The notes: generated by a model from the sequence alone, not told the origin. 64,000 nt of DNA from Actinopolyspora erythraea (GCF_002263515.1 NZ_CP022752.1:4712001-4776000), one strand, 5' to 3'. Positions 52,317-61,964 are shown, counted from the stretch's first letter. A program made the numbers and translations.

Positions 52317-53615
52317 ATGCGCAAGTCACGTTTACCGAAGGCGGGTGCGCGTAACCTGCTGTTCGGGCTGCTGGCACTGCTGCTGGCCACCACGGGCGCG
52401 GTCGCGACCCCCGGCCAGTCGGCGGCCGCCCCCAGCCTGTCCGTTCGCGAGGTCCAGCAGAACCTCGCCGGCCTCGGCTACCTGCCCTGGGAGGGAGTGG
52501 ACGGGGTCGACGGCCCGCAGACCTCCGGGGCCATCACCAAGTTCCAGTCCTCGCAGTGCCTGGCCGTGGACGGCATCGCCGGCCCCAACACGACCACCGC
52601 GCTGATGGACAAGGTCAAGGAGGTCCAGCGGGCGGCCCACACGAGCGCGGACGGCGTCTACGGACTGTGGACGATCCAGAGCGTCGAGCGCTACCAGTTC
52701 GAGCACAACCTCACCTACGACGGCATAGCCGGACCGCAGACCATGAGCTCGATGGGCATCGAACGGCGGAAGGGCTGCTCCGACGACGTCGAGGGCCTGC
52801 CGTACCCGTCCTCGTACACCAAACAGGTGCAGTGGAACCTGGCGGGAATGGGCTACCTGCCGTGGAGCGGGATCGACGGCATCGTCGGGCCGCAGACGCG
52901 TTCGGCGACCATGGAGTTCCAGCGGGACGCCTGCATCTCCACCGACGCGATCGCGGGCCCGGTGACCGGTGACCACATGAGCCAGCAGATCACGGAGGTC
53001 CAGCGGGCCGCGGGAGCGTCCGTCGACGGTGCCTACGGTCCGAACACCCGCGCCGCGGTCGAGGACTACCAGCGCGCCCACGGGCTGTCCGTGGACGGCA
53101 TGGCCGGACCGAACACCATGAGCGAGATGGGCATCGACCGAGTGATGTGCGACCAGTCCTCGGGAGACCCCACCCCACCCGCCGACGGCTCCACGCGGGA
53201 CAAGATCGTCGCTATCGCGGCCGGTGAGCACGGCTATCAGGAGTACGGCACGAACTGCCAGAAGTACGACGACTGGTGCGCCGCCTGGTGCGCGAAGTTC
53301 GGCACCTGGGTGTGGCAGAACGCCGGGGTAGACGTGCCGACCTACTGGTTCACCGGGGACTGGTACGTGTGGGGCCTGAACAACGGGCACTCCGTGCCCG
53401 CCTCGCAGGGCTTCTCCAACATCAAGCGGGGTGACGCGGTGTTCTGGGGCTCCGGGCCTTCGAACACTTCGACCAGCTACCACGTGGACCTCGTCGAGTC
53501 GGTCAACGCGGACGGCACGTTGAACCTCATCGGCGGCAACGTTTCCGACGCCGTGAACCGCAAGTACAACATCGACCCGTACGCGGCCAACATCTACGGC
53601 TACACCCGGCCGTGA
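52317..53615 (+). CDS. Secreted CHAP-type peptidoglycan amidase with four peptidoglycan-binding repeats
   Basis: The 432-residue protein has a signal peptide (NLLFGLLALLLATTGAVATPGQSAAA) and four PG_binding_1-like units at about residues 40-95, 99-148, 165-215 and 222-270. Long units (LAGLGYLPWEGVDGV, LAGMGYLPWSGIDGI) alternate with short ones (AHTSADGVYG, AAGASVDGAYG). The C-terminal CHAP-like domain has the Cys in DDWCAAWCAKFGTWVWQNAG and the His in SYHVDLVESVNADGTLNLIGG. It probably cleaves cell-wall cross-links. GGAAGGA precedes the ATG well. It is followed by a second peptidoglycan-binding gene. Confidence 0.87.
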   Translation: MRKSRLPKAGARNLLFGLLALLLATTGAVATPGQSAAAPSLSVREVQQNLAGLGYLPWEGVDGVDGPQTSGAITKFQSSQCLAVDGIAGPNTTTALMDKVKEVQRAAHTSADGVYGLWTIQSVERYQFEHNLTYDGIAGPQTMSSMGIERRKGCSDDVEGLPYPSSYTKQVQWNLAGMGYLPWSGIDGIVGPQTRSATMEFQRDACISTDAIAGPVTGDHMSQQITEVQRAAGASVDGAYGPNTRAAVEDYQRAHGLSVDGMAGPNTMSEMGIDRVMCDQSSGDPTPPADGSTRDKIVAIAAGEHGYQEYGTNCQKYDDWCAAWCAKFGTWVWQNAGVDVPTYWFTGDWYVWGLNNGHSVPASQGFSNIKRGDAVFWGSGPSNTSTSYHVDLVESVNADGTLNLIGGNVSDAVNRKYNIDPYAANIYGYTRP

Positions 53616-53731
53616 CCCGGCGGGAACCAGCGGTGGCCGGGTAGCGGGACGCCGGTCCTACTCGGACGGAGCACGACCGGCGTCGCCCCCGGCGCACCGC
53701 CCCCACCGAACCCAGGATTGGCGGACCACCC

Positions 53732-54148
53732 ATGTCACGAACGACGACCGGAACGGGACGCGCTCTCAGGGCGCTCGGAGTTATGGCGGCCTCGGCCGCG
53801 GCCGTTGCGGCGTTTCCGCTCGCGTCCTCGGCGGCCACGAGCGCGATTCCGAGCTGCACCACCGCCGACGGAGTGATCCCGGCGACCTCCAGCGGCTCCC
53901 ACTACTGCGTGATGGGAGTGGGCAACGGCGGTTCGGCCGTGACCGCGTTGCAGCGCTCGCTGCGTGCCTGCGAGGGGCAGTCCATCGCCGTGGACGGCAT
54001 CTACGGCCCCGCCACCCGCGACGCCGTGCTGAACGTGCAGCGGCGGGCCGGGATCGCGCGGGACGGCGTGTACGGCCCCCAGACCCGTGACGCGATGCGC
54101 TGGCACATCGGCGCCGACTGCGTCAGCTACCAGTACGGCTGGGACTGA
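53732..54148 (+). CDS. Small secreted peptidoglycan-binding protein
   Basis: The 138-residue protein has a signal peptide (ALGVMAASAAAVAAFPLASSAATSA) and one complete peptidoglycan-binding unit: VTALQRSLRACEGQSIAVDGIYGPATRDAVLNVQRRAGIARDGVYGPQTRDAM. Four Cys near the ends (SCTT, YCVM, ACEG, DCVS) may form two disulphides. There is no catalytic domain. It lies 116 bases after the amidase gene and may bind the same wall material. It may limit or guide wall cleavage, which is inference. Confidence 0.85.
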   Translation: MSRTTTGTGRALRALGVMAASAAAVAAFPLASSAATSAIPSCTTADGVIPATSSGSHYCVMGVGNGGSAVTALQRSLRACEGQSIAVDGIYGPATRDAVLNVQRRAGIARDGVYGPQTRDAMRWHIGADCVSYQYGWD

Positions 54149-54463
54149 CGCGCCTCCGGTTCGGCCGTCCGGGGCGCCCGGGCGGCCGAACCGAGTTCGC
54201 GGAACCGGCGGTAGCGGCTGGCCCCACGTCGAGGCACACGCTCGTGAGCTCCCGTCCGGGCGACCGCGTGGGCGATCGCTCGGTACCGGTACCGAGCGCG
54301 ACGGCCCCTTCGACAGGGCGGGACGTCGCGGTGTGGCACGGGACGGGGCCATGCGGTTCGGCGGGCGAGGTACTCGGCGGTTCTCATCCGCTCCCGCCAC
54401 GCCCCGTCCCCTCACCTCAACGTCAACAATTTCTCGCGCCACAACAGTCAGGCCGCCCCGCGA
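54149..54463. other. Gap between convergent genes
   Basis: The 315 bases between the peptidoglycan-binding gene and the cyclic di-GMP gene contain no recognisable gene. No clear terminator was seen by eye. Confidence 0.35.
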
Positions 54464-56245
54464 CTAACCCCGCCGCCTGTCGAGCGTCGTGATCGCGGTT
54501 TGGCGGAATTCGGCCGCGGGGACGGGGCGACCGAAGAGCCAGCCCTGGTAGGTGTCGATACCGAGGCCTGCGAGGAGGTCGCGTTGGGCTCGGGTTTCGA
54601 CGCCTTCGGCGATGCAGTGGTGTCCGGTGGCCCGGCACAGATCCACGATGGCGCGGATGATGGCCACGCTGGTCTCGTCGGCATCGGTGGTGGGCAGGAA
54701 AGTGCGGTCGAGCTTGATGATCTGCGCCGGCATTTCTCGCAGGCGGGCCAGTGAGGAGTAGCCGGTTCCGAAGTCGTCGATGGCGAAGGCCACGCCGCGC
54801 TCGGTCAGGTTGCTCATCGTGTGCTGCTGGCGCAGTGGCAGTTCCAGTAGTGCGGTTTCGGTGAGTTCGAGAATGACCCGGTGGGGATCGATGCCGGAAG
54901 CTGTGACGAGCGTCGCCAGGGTTTCGAGCTGGCCGGGTTCGTTGGTGGGCGGACCGGAGAGGTTGACGGCGATGTCGATCTCGGGCCAGGTGGCCGCCTC
55001 GGCCAGCGCGGTGCGCAGGACCCAACGATCGAGTTCGGCGAGCAGATCGCCCTGTTCGGCCAGGGGCAGTATCACGTCGGGAGCGAGCAGGCCTCGCTGC
55101 GGGTGCGGCCACCGCAGGAGCGCCTCGGCACCGGTGATCCTGCCCTGGGCGTCTACGAGGGGTTGATAGTGCAGTGCGAGCCCTTCGTTGGCCAGGGCGT
55201 CGCGGAGCTGGTCCTCCAGATCGAGCTGACCGGTGCTGGTGTTGTCAAGGGTGGTGTCGGCGATGGCGAAGCGGCCGGTTCCGCGTCGTTTGGCGTCGAA
55301 CATCGCGGCGTCGGCGAAGCGGACGAGGTCGCCGAAGGTGGCCGCGTTGCCGTTGATGGCGGCGGCACCGACAGAGCCCGAGATCCGCACGAGGCGCCCT
55401 CCGAGAGGGAGGCTGACCCGCAGGATTCCGGACACGCGGGCGGCGAATGTTTCGATCCCCCCGTGCGCCGCCACGTCGGGGCAGGTGATCAGGAACTCGT
55501 CGCCGGAGAAGCGGCCCACGCGACAGTCCTGGGGCAACGCGTCGGTCAACAGCCGGGTCACGGTGATCAGCAGTTCGTCGCCGATGACGTGGCCCCACGA
55601 GTCGTTGACACGTTTGAAGTTGTCGATGTCGCAGAACAACACGGCGAAGCCTGTCGGAAGCCCCTGGGCGAGGTGGGTGGCCAGCTGGGCTTGCAGACCC
55701 TGGCGATTGGGAAGTCCGGTCAGTTCGTCGTGGTTGGCCCGGTGGTGCAGTTGTTCGATGCGCTGCTGCTGCGTAGTGACGTCCTGGGCCACCTTCAACC
55801 ACAGGCGAGTGCCGTCGTGCTGGACCGAGACAGCGGTGTGGACCTGGCAGTACACGGTGTGCCCGTCGGCGTGGGGCAACACCCGGAGCTCTCCGTGGAG
55901 CGGGGTCTCCGGTGTCGCCGCCGGTCCGGAGCCACCCCTGCCCGGCAACGAAGCTTCGTTCGTGCCCAACAGTTCCGTGCGGTCGCGGCCGATCAACCTC
56001 CCGGCCGCGTCGTTGGCATCCAGCACTCCGCCGGACTCACCGACGATGAACAGGGCCACCGGTACGAGGTCGAACAGGCCCGGTATCAGCCGCGGTGGTG
56101 ACGGCCGTCCCGCCACTCGAATGGCGTCATCGAGCGCTTCCAGATGGTTCAGCACGCCGTCGTCGTGGTGCCCACCCGAGCCGCTCAGCCGCTCCCGCAG
56201 GCTGACCAACGCGTCCCGCCGCAGGAAATGGCGCGAATCAATCAT
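54464..56245 (-). CDS. PAS-GGDEF-EAL cyclic di-GMP turnover protein
   Basis: The 593-residue cytoplasmic protein has a helical start, a PAS-like sensor (LFDLVPVALFIVGESGGVLDANDAAGRLIG, about 65-165), a GGDEF domain with RFSGDEFLIT near residue 250 and an EAL domain from about residue 345. The EAL domain has GAEALLRW, VNLSG, ELTETALLEL, AIDDFGTGYSSL, IKLDRTF and IAEGVET. SGDEF is an accepted active form of the diguanylate cyclase motif, and all EAL metal and catalytic residues appear intact. The protein could make and break c-di-GMP, a signal that blocks sporulation through BldD in Streptomyces. It is divergent from three GAF-ANTAR genes. Confidence 0.92.
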   Translation of the reverse strand: MIDSRHFLRRDALVSLRERLSGSGGHHDDGVLNHLEALDDAIRVAGRPSPPRLIPGLFDLVPVALFIVGESGGVLDANDAAGRLIGRDRTELLGTNEASLPGRGGSGPAATPETPLHGELRVLPHADGHTVYCQVHTAVSVQHDGTRLWLKVAQDVTTQQQRIEQLHHRANHDELTGLPNRQGLQAQLATHLAQGLPTGFAVLFCDIDNFKRVNDSWGHVIGDELLITVTRLLTDALPQDCRVGRFSGDEFLITCPDVAAHGGIETFAARVSGILRVSLPLGGRLVRISGSVGAAAINGNAATFGDLVRFADAAMFDAKRRGTGRFAIADTTLDNTSTGQLDLEDQLRDALANEGLALHYQPLVDAQGRITGAEALLRWPHPQRGLLAPDVILPLAEQGDLLAELDRWVLRTALAEAATWPEIDIAVNLSGPPTNEPGQLETLATLVTASGIDPHRVILELTETALLELPLRQQHTMSNLTERGVAFAIDDFGTGYSSLARLREMPAQIIKLDRTFLPTTDADETSVAIIRAIVDLCRATGHHCIAEGVETRAQRDLLAGLGIDTYQGWLFGRPVPAAEFRQTAITTLDRRRG

Positions 56246-56946
56246 CAGTCCCCCCGGAGGCGGGACTGAACCGTACCCATGCGGACGGCGTGAGCATCGG
56301 AATCTTCGTGGCCAACCGTGAGGGGCGGTTCCACCCCACGAGCCGGTCGAGCGAGATAAGTCGAGCCACAGGAATTCTCATTCGTCGAAGCGGGCTCGTA
56401 GCCAGGATCAATAAACCGTGCCAGCTTCTGCTCAACCAGCTATGTTTAGCCTACCAAAGGAACGGACAGCTCAGCACCACCACACGTTGTGTAGTTGTAT
56501 ACACTCGAGGTGATGAGAGGGGGATAACACCGTCGGACCGTCGACGGGCTCTCGGATACTCCGGGAGACTGACCCCGGTTCTAGTGAGCACGTATGAGTT
56601 GTTCGCCCCTCACGGCCAGCTGACCGCGGGTACGGACGGGAGCGTCAACACATGTGGGTCGGCCGGGACGAGCCGTTGCCGCCATCCCGATCGAAGAACG
56701 CGGGGGCGGCCCGTCCAACAAGGGAACGTTCGCCGCCGTGCGAGGTCGACACTTCCATGACACGACCGAGTCCCGGCGACTGATCTCATCGCCCGGCATC
56801 GCACCGGCCACGGCGCGGACCGCCACGACAAGGAGGCGGGTGATCGAACCCGCGTGACACCGCCGCGACCGGACGGATCGGCCGACCTCGGGTGAGGACA
56901 ACACGACCAACCGGGCGACGTGCCTCAGCAATTCAGTCAGGTGGTG
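56246..56946. promoter_or_regulatory. Divergent region between the c-di-GMP gene and the GAF-ANTAR string
   Basis: This 701-base gap has an AT-richer part at about 56380-56510, probably the promoter area. It has an inverted repeat GTGTA-N6-TACAC at 56489-56504 that includes TGTATACA, a pattern often bound by GntR-type regulators. A long frame crosses it but lacks family features. Transcripts into the ANTAR gene would have a long leader, where hairpins recognised by ANTAR proteins could lie. Confidence 0.45.
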
Positions 56947-57660
56947 ATGATGAGCGAGACGACCGACGAGGAGAGCGGCCTCGTGGTCGAGCTGTCGCGG
57001 GCCGCACAGCGGTTACAGCGTTCGAGCTCGGAGACCGAGGCGTTGCGATTGATCGTGTCCGGCGCCGTGGACACGGTGCCGGGCGCCGAGCAGGCGGGGG
57101 TGTCGTTGTTGCATCGCGATGGCGGGGTCACCTCGGCGGCGACCAGCGATCCCACCGTCGACGAGGTGGATCAGCTGCAGGCCGACTACCAGGAGGGCCC
57201 CTGTGTGACCGCCCTGCGGGAGCAGCACACGGTCATAGTCGACGATCTGACCGTCGAGACGGACCGCTGGCCCCGCTTCGCGCCCGACGCGACCGCGCTG
57301 CGAGTGGCCAGCATGCTGTCGTTTCACCTGTTCACCCGCGACGACACCGTGGGCGCGTTGAACCTGTACTCCGGGAGCCCGCGCAGTTTCGGGACGGAAT
57401 CACAGCTGCTGGGCGGGTTGTTCGCCGCGCACGCGGCCACCGCCCTTGGCGGGGCCCGCCACGTCGCTCAACTGCACCGAGCGTTGGCCACCCGTGACCT
57501 GATCGGGCAGGCCAAGGGCATCCTCATGGAACGCTTCGACCTGGATGCCGACGCGGCGTTTCAGCTGCTGGTCCGCAGCTCCCAGGACGCCAACATGAAA
57601 CTCGTGGCGGTGGCACGATGGTTGACCCGAGCCGAGGCCTCGGACGAGCAGGACGCGTGA
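56947..57660 (+). CDS. GAF-ANTAR protein 1
   Basis: The 237-residue protein has a GAF domain (about 20-165: LRLIVSGAVDTVPGAEQAGVSLL, YQEGPCVTALREQHTVIVDDL, RVASMLSFHLFTRDDTVGALNLYS) and a C-terminal ANTAR domain (LIGQAKGILMERFDLDADAAFQLLVRSSQDANMKLVAVARWL). ANTAR proteins bind RNA hairpins and prevent termination; the GAF domain senses a ligand. The start is one of two ATGs at 56947 and 56950; AGGTGG is near. It is the first of three similar genes. Confidence 0.9.
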   Translation: MMSETTDEESGLVVELSRAAQRLQRSSSETEALRLIVSGAVDTVPGAEQAGVSLLHRDGGVTSAATSDPTVDEVDQLQADYQEGPCVTALREQHTVIVDDLTVETDRWPRFAPDATALRVASMLSFHLFTRDDTVGALNLYSGSPRSFGTESQLLGGLFAAHAATALGGARHVAQLHRALATRDLIGQAKGILMERFDLDADAAFQLLVRSSQDANMKLVAVARWLTRAEASDEQDA

Positions 57661-57816
57661 GGACCGCCTGCCGGGGTGACGGGGCACGCCCCTGCTGGGC
57701 GAGTCGTCCTCGTGGCCCGGGCTACGATGAGGCCGCGGGGCGTGCCGTTTCACCGTCCAGCAGTCGGCACGGCCGCGCACAGTACATCGAGACCGCCTCC
57801 GCGGTGGGAGATGGTG

Positions 57817-58566
57817 ATGAGTCAGGACCGGCGAACAGTGCTGATGTCCCGGCTGGAAAACCGGCTCGACGCCGCCGATGGGACGGCATCACGGATGGGC
57901 GTGCTGTGCGCGCTGACCGTCGAGCACTTGGCCGTGTCCGGGGTGGGCGCCACGGTGTTGGCCTCGCTGGCCGACGGTGACGGGCAGGATCCGAGTCGCG
58001 GGTTGGTGCACGCCACCAACGAGGTCAGCACCGGCCTGGAGGACTTGCAGCTGACCGTCGGCGAGGGACCGTGCCTGGACGCCTTCGTCACCGGCGGGCC
58101 GGTACTCGTCGCCGATCTGGCGGACAGTCATACCCGGTGGCCCGGTTTCACGCCCGGCGCGCTGGCTCTGGGGGCGGCCGCGGTGTTCTCGTTCCCGCTG
58201 CACATCGGCGCCGCCCGGCTCGGCTCGCTGGACGTGTACCACGACCGGCCCGGCAAGCTGTCGGACACCCAGATCTCCGACGCGCTGATCCTGGCCGATC
58301 TGGCCACCCATGCCGTCGTCACCGAACTCGAAGGTCACGCCAGCGGCGACGCCGGCTGGCTGGCCGACCCGCACGCCGAGATACACCAGGCCACCGGCAT
58401 GATCCAGGCCCAGCTGAACACCACCACCGAGGCCGCGCTGCTGCGGCTCCGCGCCCACGCCTACACCCACGCCCTGCCCCTGATCGACGTGGCCCGCCGG
58501 GTCACCGACAGACAACTGCGCTTCACCGACGAGCCCGACGAGGATCAGCAGGACGCACCCGCCTGA
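57817..58566 (+). CDS. GAF-ANTAR protein 2
   Basis: The 249-residue protein repeats the layout: GAF (MGVLCALTVEHLAVSGVGATVLA, VGEGPCLDAFVTGGPVLVADL, AAVFSFPLHIGAARLGSLDVY) and ANTAR (EIHQATGMIQAQLNTTTEAALLRLRAHAYTHALPLIDVARRV). The ANTAR part is more diverged (QATGMI for QAKGIL). ATG at 57817 is seven bases after GGGAG and is chosen over one at 57811. It may respond to another signal than copy 1. Confidence 0.88.
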   Translation: MSQDRRTVLMSRLENRLDAADGTASRMGVLCALTVEHLAVSGVGATVLASLADGDGQDPSRGLVHATNEVSTGLEDLQLTVGEGPCLDAFVTGGPVLVADLADSHTRWPGFTPGALALGAAAVFSFPLHIGAARLGSLDVYHDRPGKLSDTQISDALILADLATHAVVTELEGHASGDAGWLADPHAEIHQATGMIQAQLNTTTEAALLRLRAHAYTHALPLIDVARRVTDRQLRFTDEPDEDQQDAPA

Positions 58567-58610
58567 GTCGGCACGACGGATTCGATACCGAGAAGGAAAC
58601 GAGATCGGCG

Positions 58611-59369
58611 ATGACTACCCGGCGCGAACAACGGCTGGCCCAGACCTTCGTGACGCTGTCGGACACACTGGTCGACGACTTCGACGTGCTCGACTTCCTG
58701 ACCCTGCTGGCCGAACGAGCCACCACACTGCTCGAAGTCACCGCTGCCGGAGTGATCCTGTCCGACCAGCGCGGTGGCTGGCACCCCACCGCCGCGTCCA
58801 CCGAGGACGCCCACCTGCTGCAACTGCTGGCAACCCAAACCCACGAAGGGCCCTGCCAGGACAGCATCACCACCTCGGCTCCGGTAACCAGCAGCGACCT
58901 CAGCACCGAGCACGCCCGCTGGCCCACCTTCAGCGAAGCGGCCGTCGCCGCCGGATTCCACACCGCCGCCGCCGTACCGATGCGGCTTCGCCGTCAGACC
59001 ATCGGTGCTCTCACGCTGCTGGACACCACACCCGCCGCCGTGGACACCAACGGCGTCCAACTGGGGCAGGCCCTGGCCGACCAGGCAACAGTCGGCCTAC
59101 TGCACCACCGCGCGCTGCGCCACGAGGAAACCCTGTCCGAACAGTTGCAGGCCACCCTGCACCACCGCGTCGTCATCGAACAGGCCAAGGGCATCCTCGC
59201 CGAAGCCGGAAATCTGACCATGCAACAGGCGTTCCAACTGCTGCGCGAGCACGCCCGCCTCCACGACCGTCACCTCACCGACCTCGCCAACAGTCTCACC
59301 AACCGCACCACCCAGCCCGCCGACCTGCTCACCCCCCATCCGCATCCCACCCCCCACAACAACGAGTGA
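58611..59369 (+). CDS. GAF-ANTAR protein 3
   Basis: The 252-residue protein has GAF (FLTLLAERATTLLEVTAAGVILS, THEGPCQDSITTSAPVTSSDL, TAAAVPMRLRRQTIGALTLLD) and ANTAR (VIEQAKGILAEAGNLTMQQAFQLLREHARLHDRHLTDLANSL), then a His/Pro-rich tail. It begins 45 bases after copy 2. The three genes are related at the level of shared domain order and of GPC in the GAF core, so an old tandem duplication is likely. Confidence 0.9.
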   Translation: MTTRREQRLAQTFVTLSDTLVDDFDVLDFLTLLAERATTLLEVTAAGVILSDQRGGWHPTAASTEDAHLLQLLATQTHEGPCQDSITTSAPVTSSDLSTEHARWPTFSEAAVAAGFHTAAAVPMRLRRQTIGALTLLDTTPAAVDTNGVQLGQALADQATVGLLHHRALRHEETLSEQLQATLHHRVVIEQAKGILAEAGNLTMQQAFQLLREHARLHDRHLTDLANSLTNRTTQPADLLTPHPHPTPHNNE

Positions 59370-59577
59370 CCACCGCGGAGCCCCCGTTCGGAATGCCGTC
59401 CCGGCCCGGGCGAGCGGTCCGTGAGGTGCGGATGGCTCCGACGCGTGAACCGGACGCACGGCAAGGCAGCGGGACACGTGGCACGGGCCAGCTGTCCGAG
59501 GCATCCCGCACGAGGCTGACGAACCGAGGACCTCGCCGGTCGGTTAGCGGACCTTTGGTCGAGCCGTGAAGCACCGG

Positions 59578-60570
59578 TCAACCGGAGAAGACGCTCCCGC
59601 GCTGGGCGAGCAATCGGTAGATCGTCTCCTGGATCGTCTCGCGCACCTGGTCACTGAGGTTGAAAACCACCATGGGATCCTCCGCCGACTCCGCGTCGAA
59701 GTCCGCCGTCCCGATCGGCTCACCGAACTCGATGTACCACTTGGACGGCAGCGGCACCGTCCCCAGCGGCCCCAGGTGCGGGAAGAACGGCGTCACCGGG
59801 AAGTAGGGCAGCCCCAGCAGGCGGGCCAGCGGGCGGATGTCCCCGATCTTGGGGTATATCTCCTCCGCTCCGACGATGGAGCACGGCACGATCGGCACCC
59901 CGCAGCGCATGGCCGCCGAGACGAACCCGCCCCGCCCGAAGCGCTGCAGCTTGTAGCGGTCCCGGAAGGGTTTTCCGATCCCCTTGAACCCCTCCGGCCA
60001 GACGCCGACGAGCTCCCCACCGCGCAGCAGGCGTTCCGCGTCCGGATTGCACGCCAGCGTCTGCCCGGTCCTGCGAGCCAGCGGTCCGATCACCGGCGTC
60101 CCGAAGACCACGTCGGCTCCGAGCATCCGCAGCTGTCTGCCTACGGGATGGTGGTCGTGCAACGCCACCGTGGTCATCAACGCGTCCCAGGGCAACGTGC
60201 CGGAATGGTTCGCGACCACCAGGGCACCGGATTCGGAGGGCACGTTGTGCAGCCCGACGGCCTCGACCCGGAACCAGTTGTCGTAGACGGTGCGCAGCAG
60301 CGGCAGGAAGACCCGCTCGGTCAGTTCGCGGTCGAAGCCGAACTCGTCCACCGCGTACTGCCCGAGCAGCCGCCTGCGGGCGAAGGCCACCGCCTCGGCG
60401 AGCGCCTCGTGCCGGTCCGCGCTCCTACCGGTCTCCTCCTCCGGCTCCTCGCCCGCCCCGGCGAGCTCGTCTCCCGAGGAGGGACCGCCACGCCCGAGGG
60501 GGGACTCGGGGTCGGCCCGACCACCTCCGTCCCCCTCGGGATGCAGCGGAATCACTCGTGCGTCCGCCAT
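59578..60570 (-). CDS. Lysophospholipid acyltransferase-family protein (PlsC-like)
   Basis: The 330-residue protein has an acidic, Gly/Pro-rich start of about 60 residues and then the acyltransferase core: VVANHSGTLPWDALM (the NHxxxxxxD form of the catalytic motif), VGVWPEGFKGIGKPFRDRYKLQRFGRGGFV and PIVPCSIVGAEEIYP. Such enzymes attach fatty acids to glycerol phosphates or other acceptors. It follows the epimerase gene by nine bases in the same direction. This pair is conserved in many actinobacteria, so the two may act on one lipid. The true acceptor is not known. Confidence 0.88.
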   Translation of the reverse strand: MADARVIPLHPEGDGGGRADPESPLGRGGPSSGDELAGAGEEPEEETGRSADRHEALAEAVAFARRRLLGQYAVDEFGFDRELTERVFLPLLRTVYDNWFRVEAVGLHNVPSESGALVVANHSGTLPWDALMTTVALHDHHPVGRQLRMLGADVVFGTPVIGPLARRTGQTLACNPDAERLLRGGELVGVWPEGFKGIGKPFRDRYKLQRFGRGGFVSAAMRCGVPIVPCSIVGAEEIYPKIGDIRPLARLLGLPYFPVTPFFPHLGPLGTVPLPSKWYIEFGEPIGTADFDAESAEDPMVVFNLSDQVRETIQETIYRLLAQRGSVFSG

Positions 60571-60579
60571 CGCGCCTCC

Positions 60580-61614
60580 TCAACGTAGCCGGGTGATCGT
60601 CCTGTTGATCTCCCGCTCGGCTGCCTCGACCACTTCGGGGTCGATCACCGGGCGAAGTTCGCGCCCGTGCACGAAGTCGTCGAAGGCCTGCCGCGTGGTC
60701 CACCTCGGGACGAAGCCGAACCGCTCGCGCAGTCTCGCGGTGTCCACCACGCGACCGAAGTTCAGAAACCGCATCTGCTCGGCGGACAGCGAGGCCAGGT
60801 TGGCCCCCCGGAAGAACCCGGCCAACGGCGAGACCACCGTTCCCGGAATCGGCACGGGGACCCGGCCGGCGCGCCGGATGGCCTGCTCCAGCATGAGCAC
60901 CCCGTCCGCCCCGACGTTGAAGACCCCGGGGTGGTCCTCCAAGGTCGCCCGCCGCAGCACCGCGAGCGCGTCCTCCGGGTGCAGCAGCTGCAGGCGCGCG
61001 TCGCGGCCGAACACGGTCGGAACGACGGGAAGCGAGAAGTACCTGGTCAGTACGGAGTCGATGCGTGGGCCGATCAGATCGGTGAAGCGGAGCAGCGTGA
61101 CGTCGACGTCGGGACGACGCCTGCCGAAACCGCGCACGTACCCCTCGACCTCGACGGCGTCCTTGGCGTACCCCGAGGAGGGGAGGTCCTTCGGCACCAT
61201 CTCCTCGTCGAACACCGCCGGGTCCCGGGGGCTGGCCCCGTAGACGGCGCTGGTGGACTTGACCACCAACTTCCGCATGTGCGGCGACTCCTGACAGGCG
61301 GCGAGCAGCCGCATCGTGCCCAGGACGTTCATCTCCTTCATCGCGGCCCGCGCCGCCGGCATCTCGTCGGAGTTGCCCGCGGCGTGCACCACGGTGTCCA
61401 CGGCCGCCTCGGAAATGATCCTCGTGATCAGCGGGTTGCGGATGTCGGCGCGGACGAACTCGGCGGCCCCCATGCGGCGGGACAACTCGCGGCGCGGGCG
61501 TTCGCTGTCCACACCGAGCACCCGGCCGACACCGGGGTGCTCGGCGAGCCTGCCCGCCAGGTGCGCGCCGAGGAAACGGCTGACTCCGGTGACGAGCACG
61601 ACGTTCGGGACCAT
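60580..61614 (-). CDS. NAD-dependent epimerase/dehydratase family protein
   Basis: The 344-residue extended SDR has NAD-binding VVLVTGVSRFLGAHLAGRL, a GxxxxxG form of the usual GxxGxxG. VVKSTSAVYGASPRDP and GYAKDAVEVEGYVRGF stand for the Ser and YxxxK positions. The change from TGxxGxxG to TGVSRFLG is common in this subfamily of unknown substrate. The ATG at 61614 has GGGAGG upstream. It forms an operon with the acyltransferase gene. Confidence 0.87.
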   Translation of the reverse strand: MVPNVVLVTGVSRFLGAHLAGRLAEHPGVGRVLGVDSERPRRELSRRMGAAEFVRADIRNPLITRIISEAAVDTVVHAAGNSDEMPAARAAMKEMNVLGTMRLLAACQESPHMRKLVVKSTSAVYGASPRDPAVFDEEMVPKDLPSSGYAKDAVEVEGYVRGFGRRRPDVDVTLLRFTDLIGPRIDSVLTRYFSLPVVPTVFGRDARLQLLHPEDALAVLRRATLEDHPGVFNVGADGVLMLEQAIRRAGRVPVPIPGTVVSPLAGFFRGANLASLSAEQMRFLNFGRVVDTARLRERFGFVPRWTTRQAFDDFVHGRELRPVIDPEVVEAAEREINRTITRLR

Positions 61615-61964
61615 GGGGCCTCCCTGACCGCGTTCGGCCTCGGTGTCGAACCATTTCCGGCGGGACGGTCGCGGCACGCCCCTGCCGGGGGAACCGGACA
61701 CCGCCGAATGCGCGAGAACCGGGAACGACCGGCACCTCGAACCACCGCGCGGCACCGGCCTCGACGACGATCGTAACCACGACGGTGTCGCCGCCGTGTG
61801 TCAACGCCGTCACGACACGCGGCACCGCGACGCCACGGCGGCCAGGGATCGCCCCGGATCACGGGGGCGAGGAGTCGTCCCGGTACGCGGTTGGAGCGTT
61901 CCGCGAGGGCCCAGGGGCCTCCGCTTCGGCACCGCAACCGGTGAACCGGGACGACGGGAAACGG
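61615..61964. other. Intergenic region between the epimerase gene and proC
   Basis: The 350-base gap holds the promoter of the epimerase operon. In related genomes small genes (a helix-turn-helix protein and a tiny basic ribosomal-associated protein) may lie here; I looked for the very Lys/Arg-rich short peptide and did not find it. No gene is called. Confidence 0.4.

Noticed and set aside
56290..56760. Plus-strand frame of 156 codons before the GAF-ANTAR genes
   Set aside because: No family features and low-quality composition; the first part overlaps a probable promoter area.
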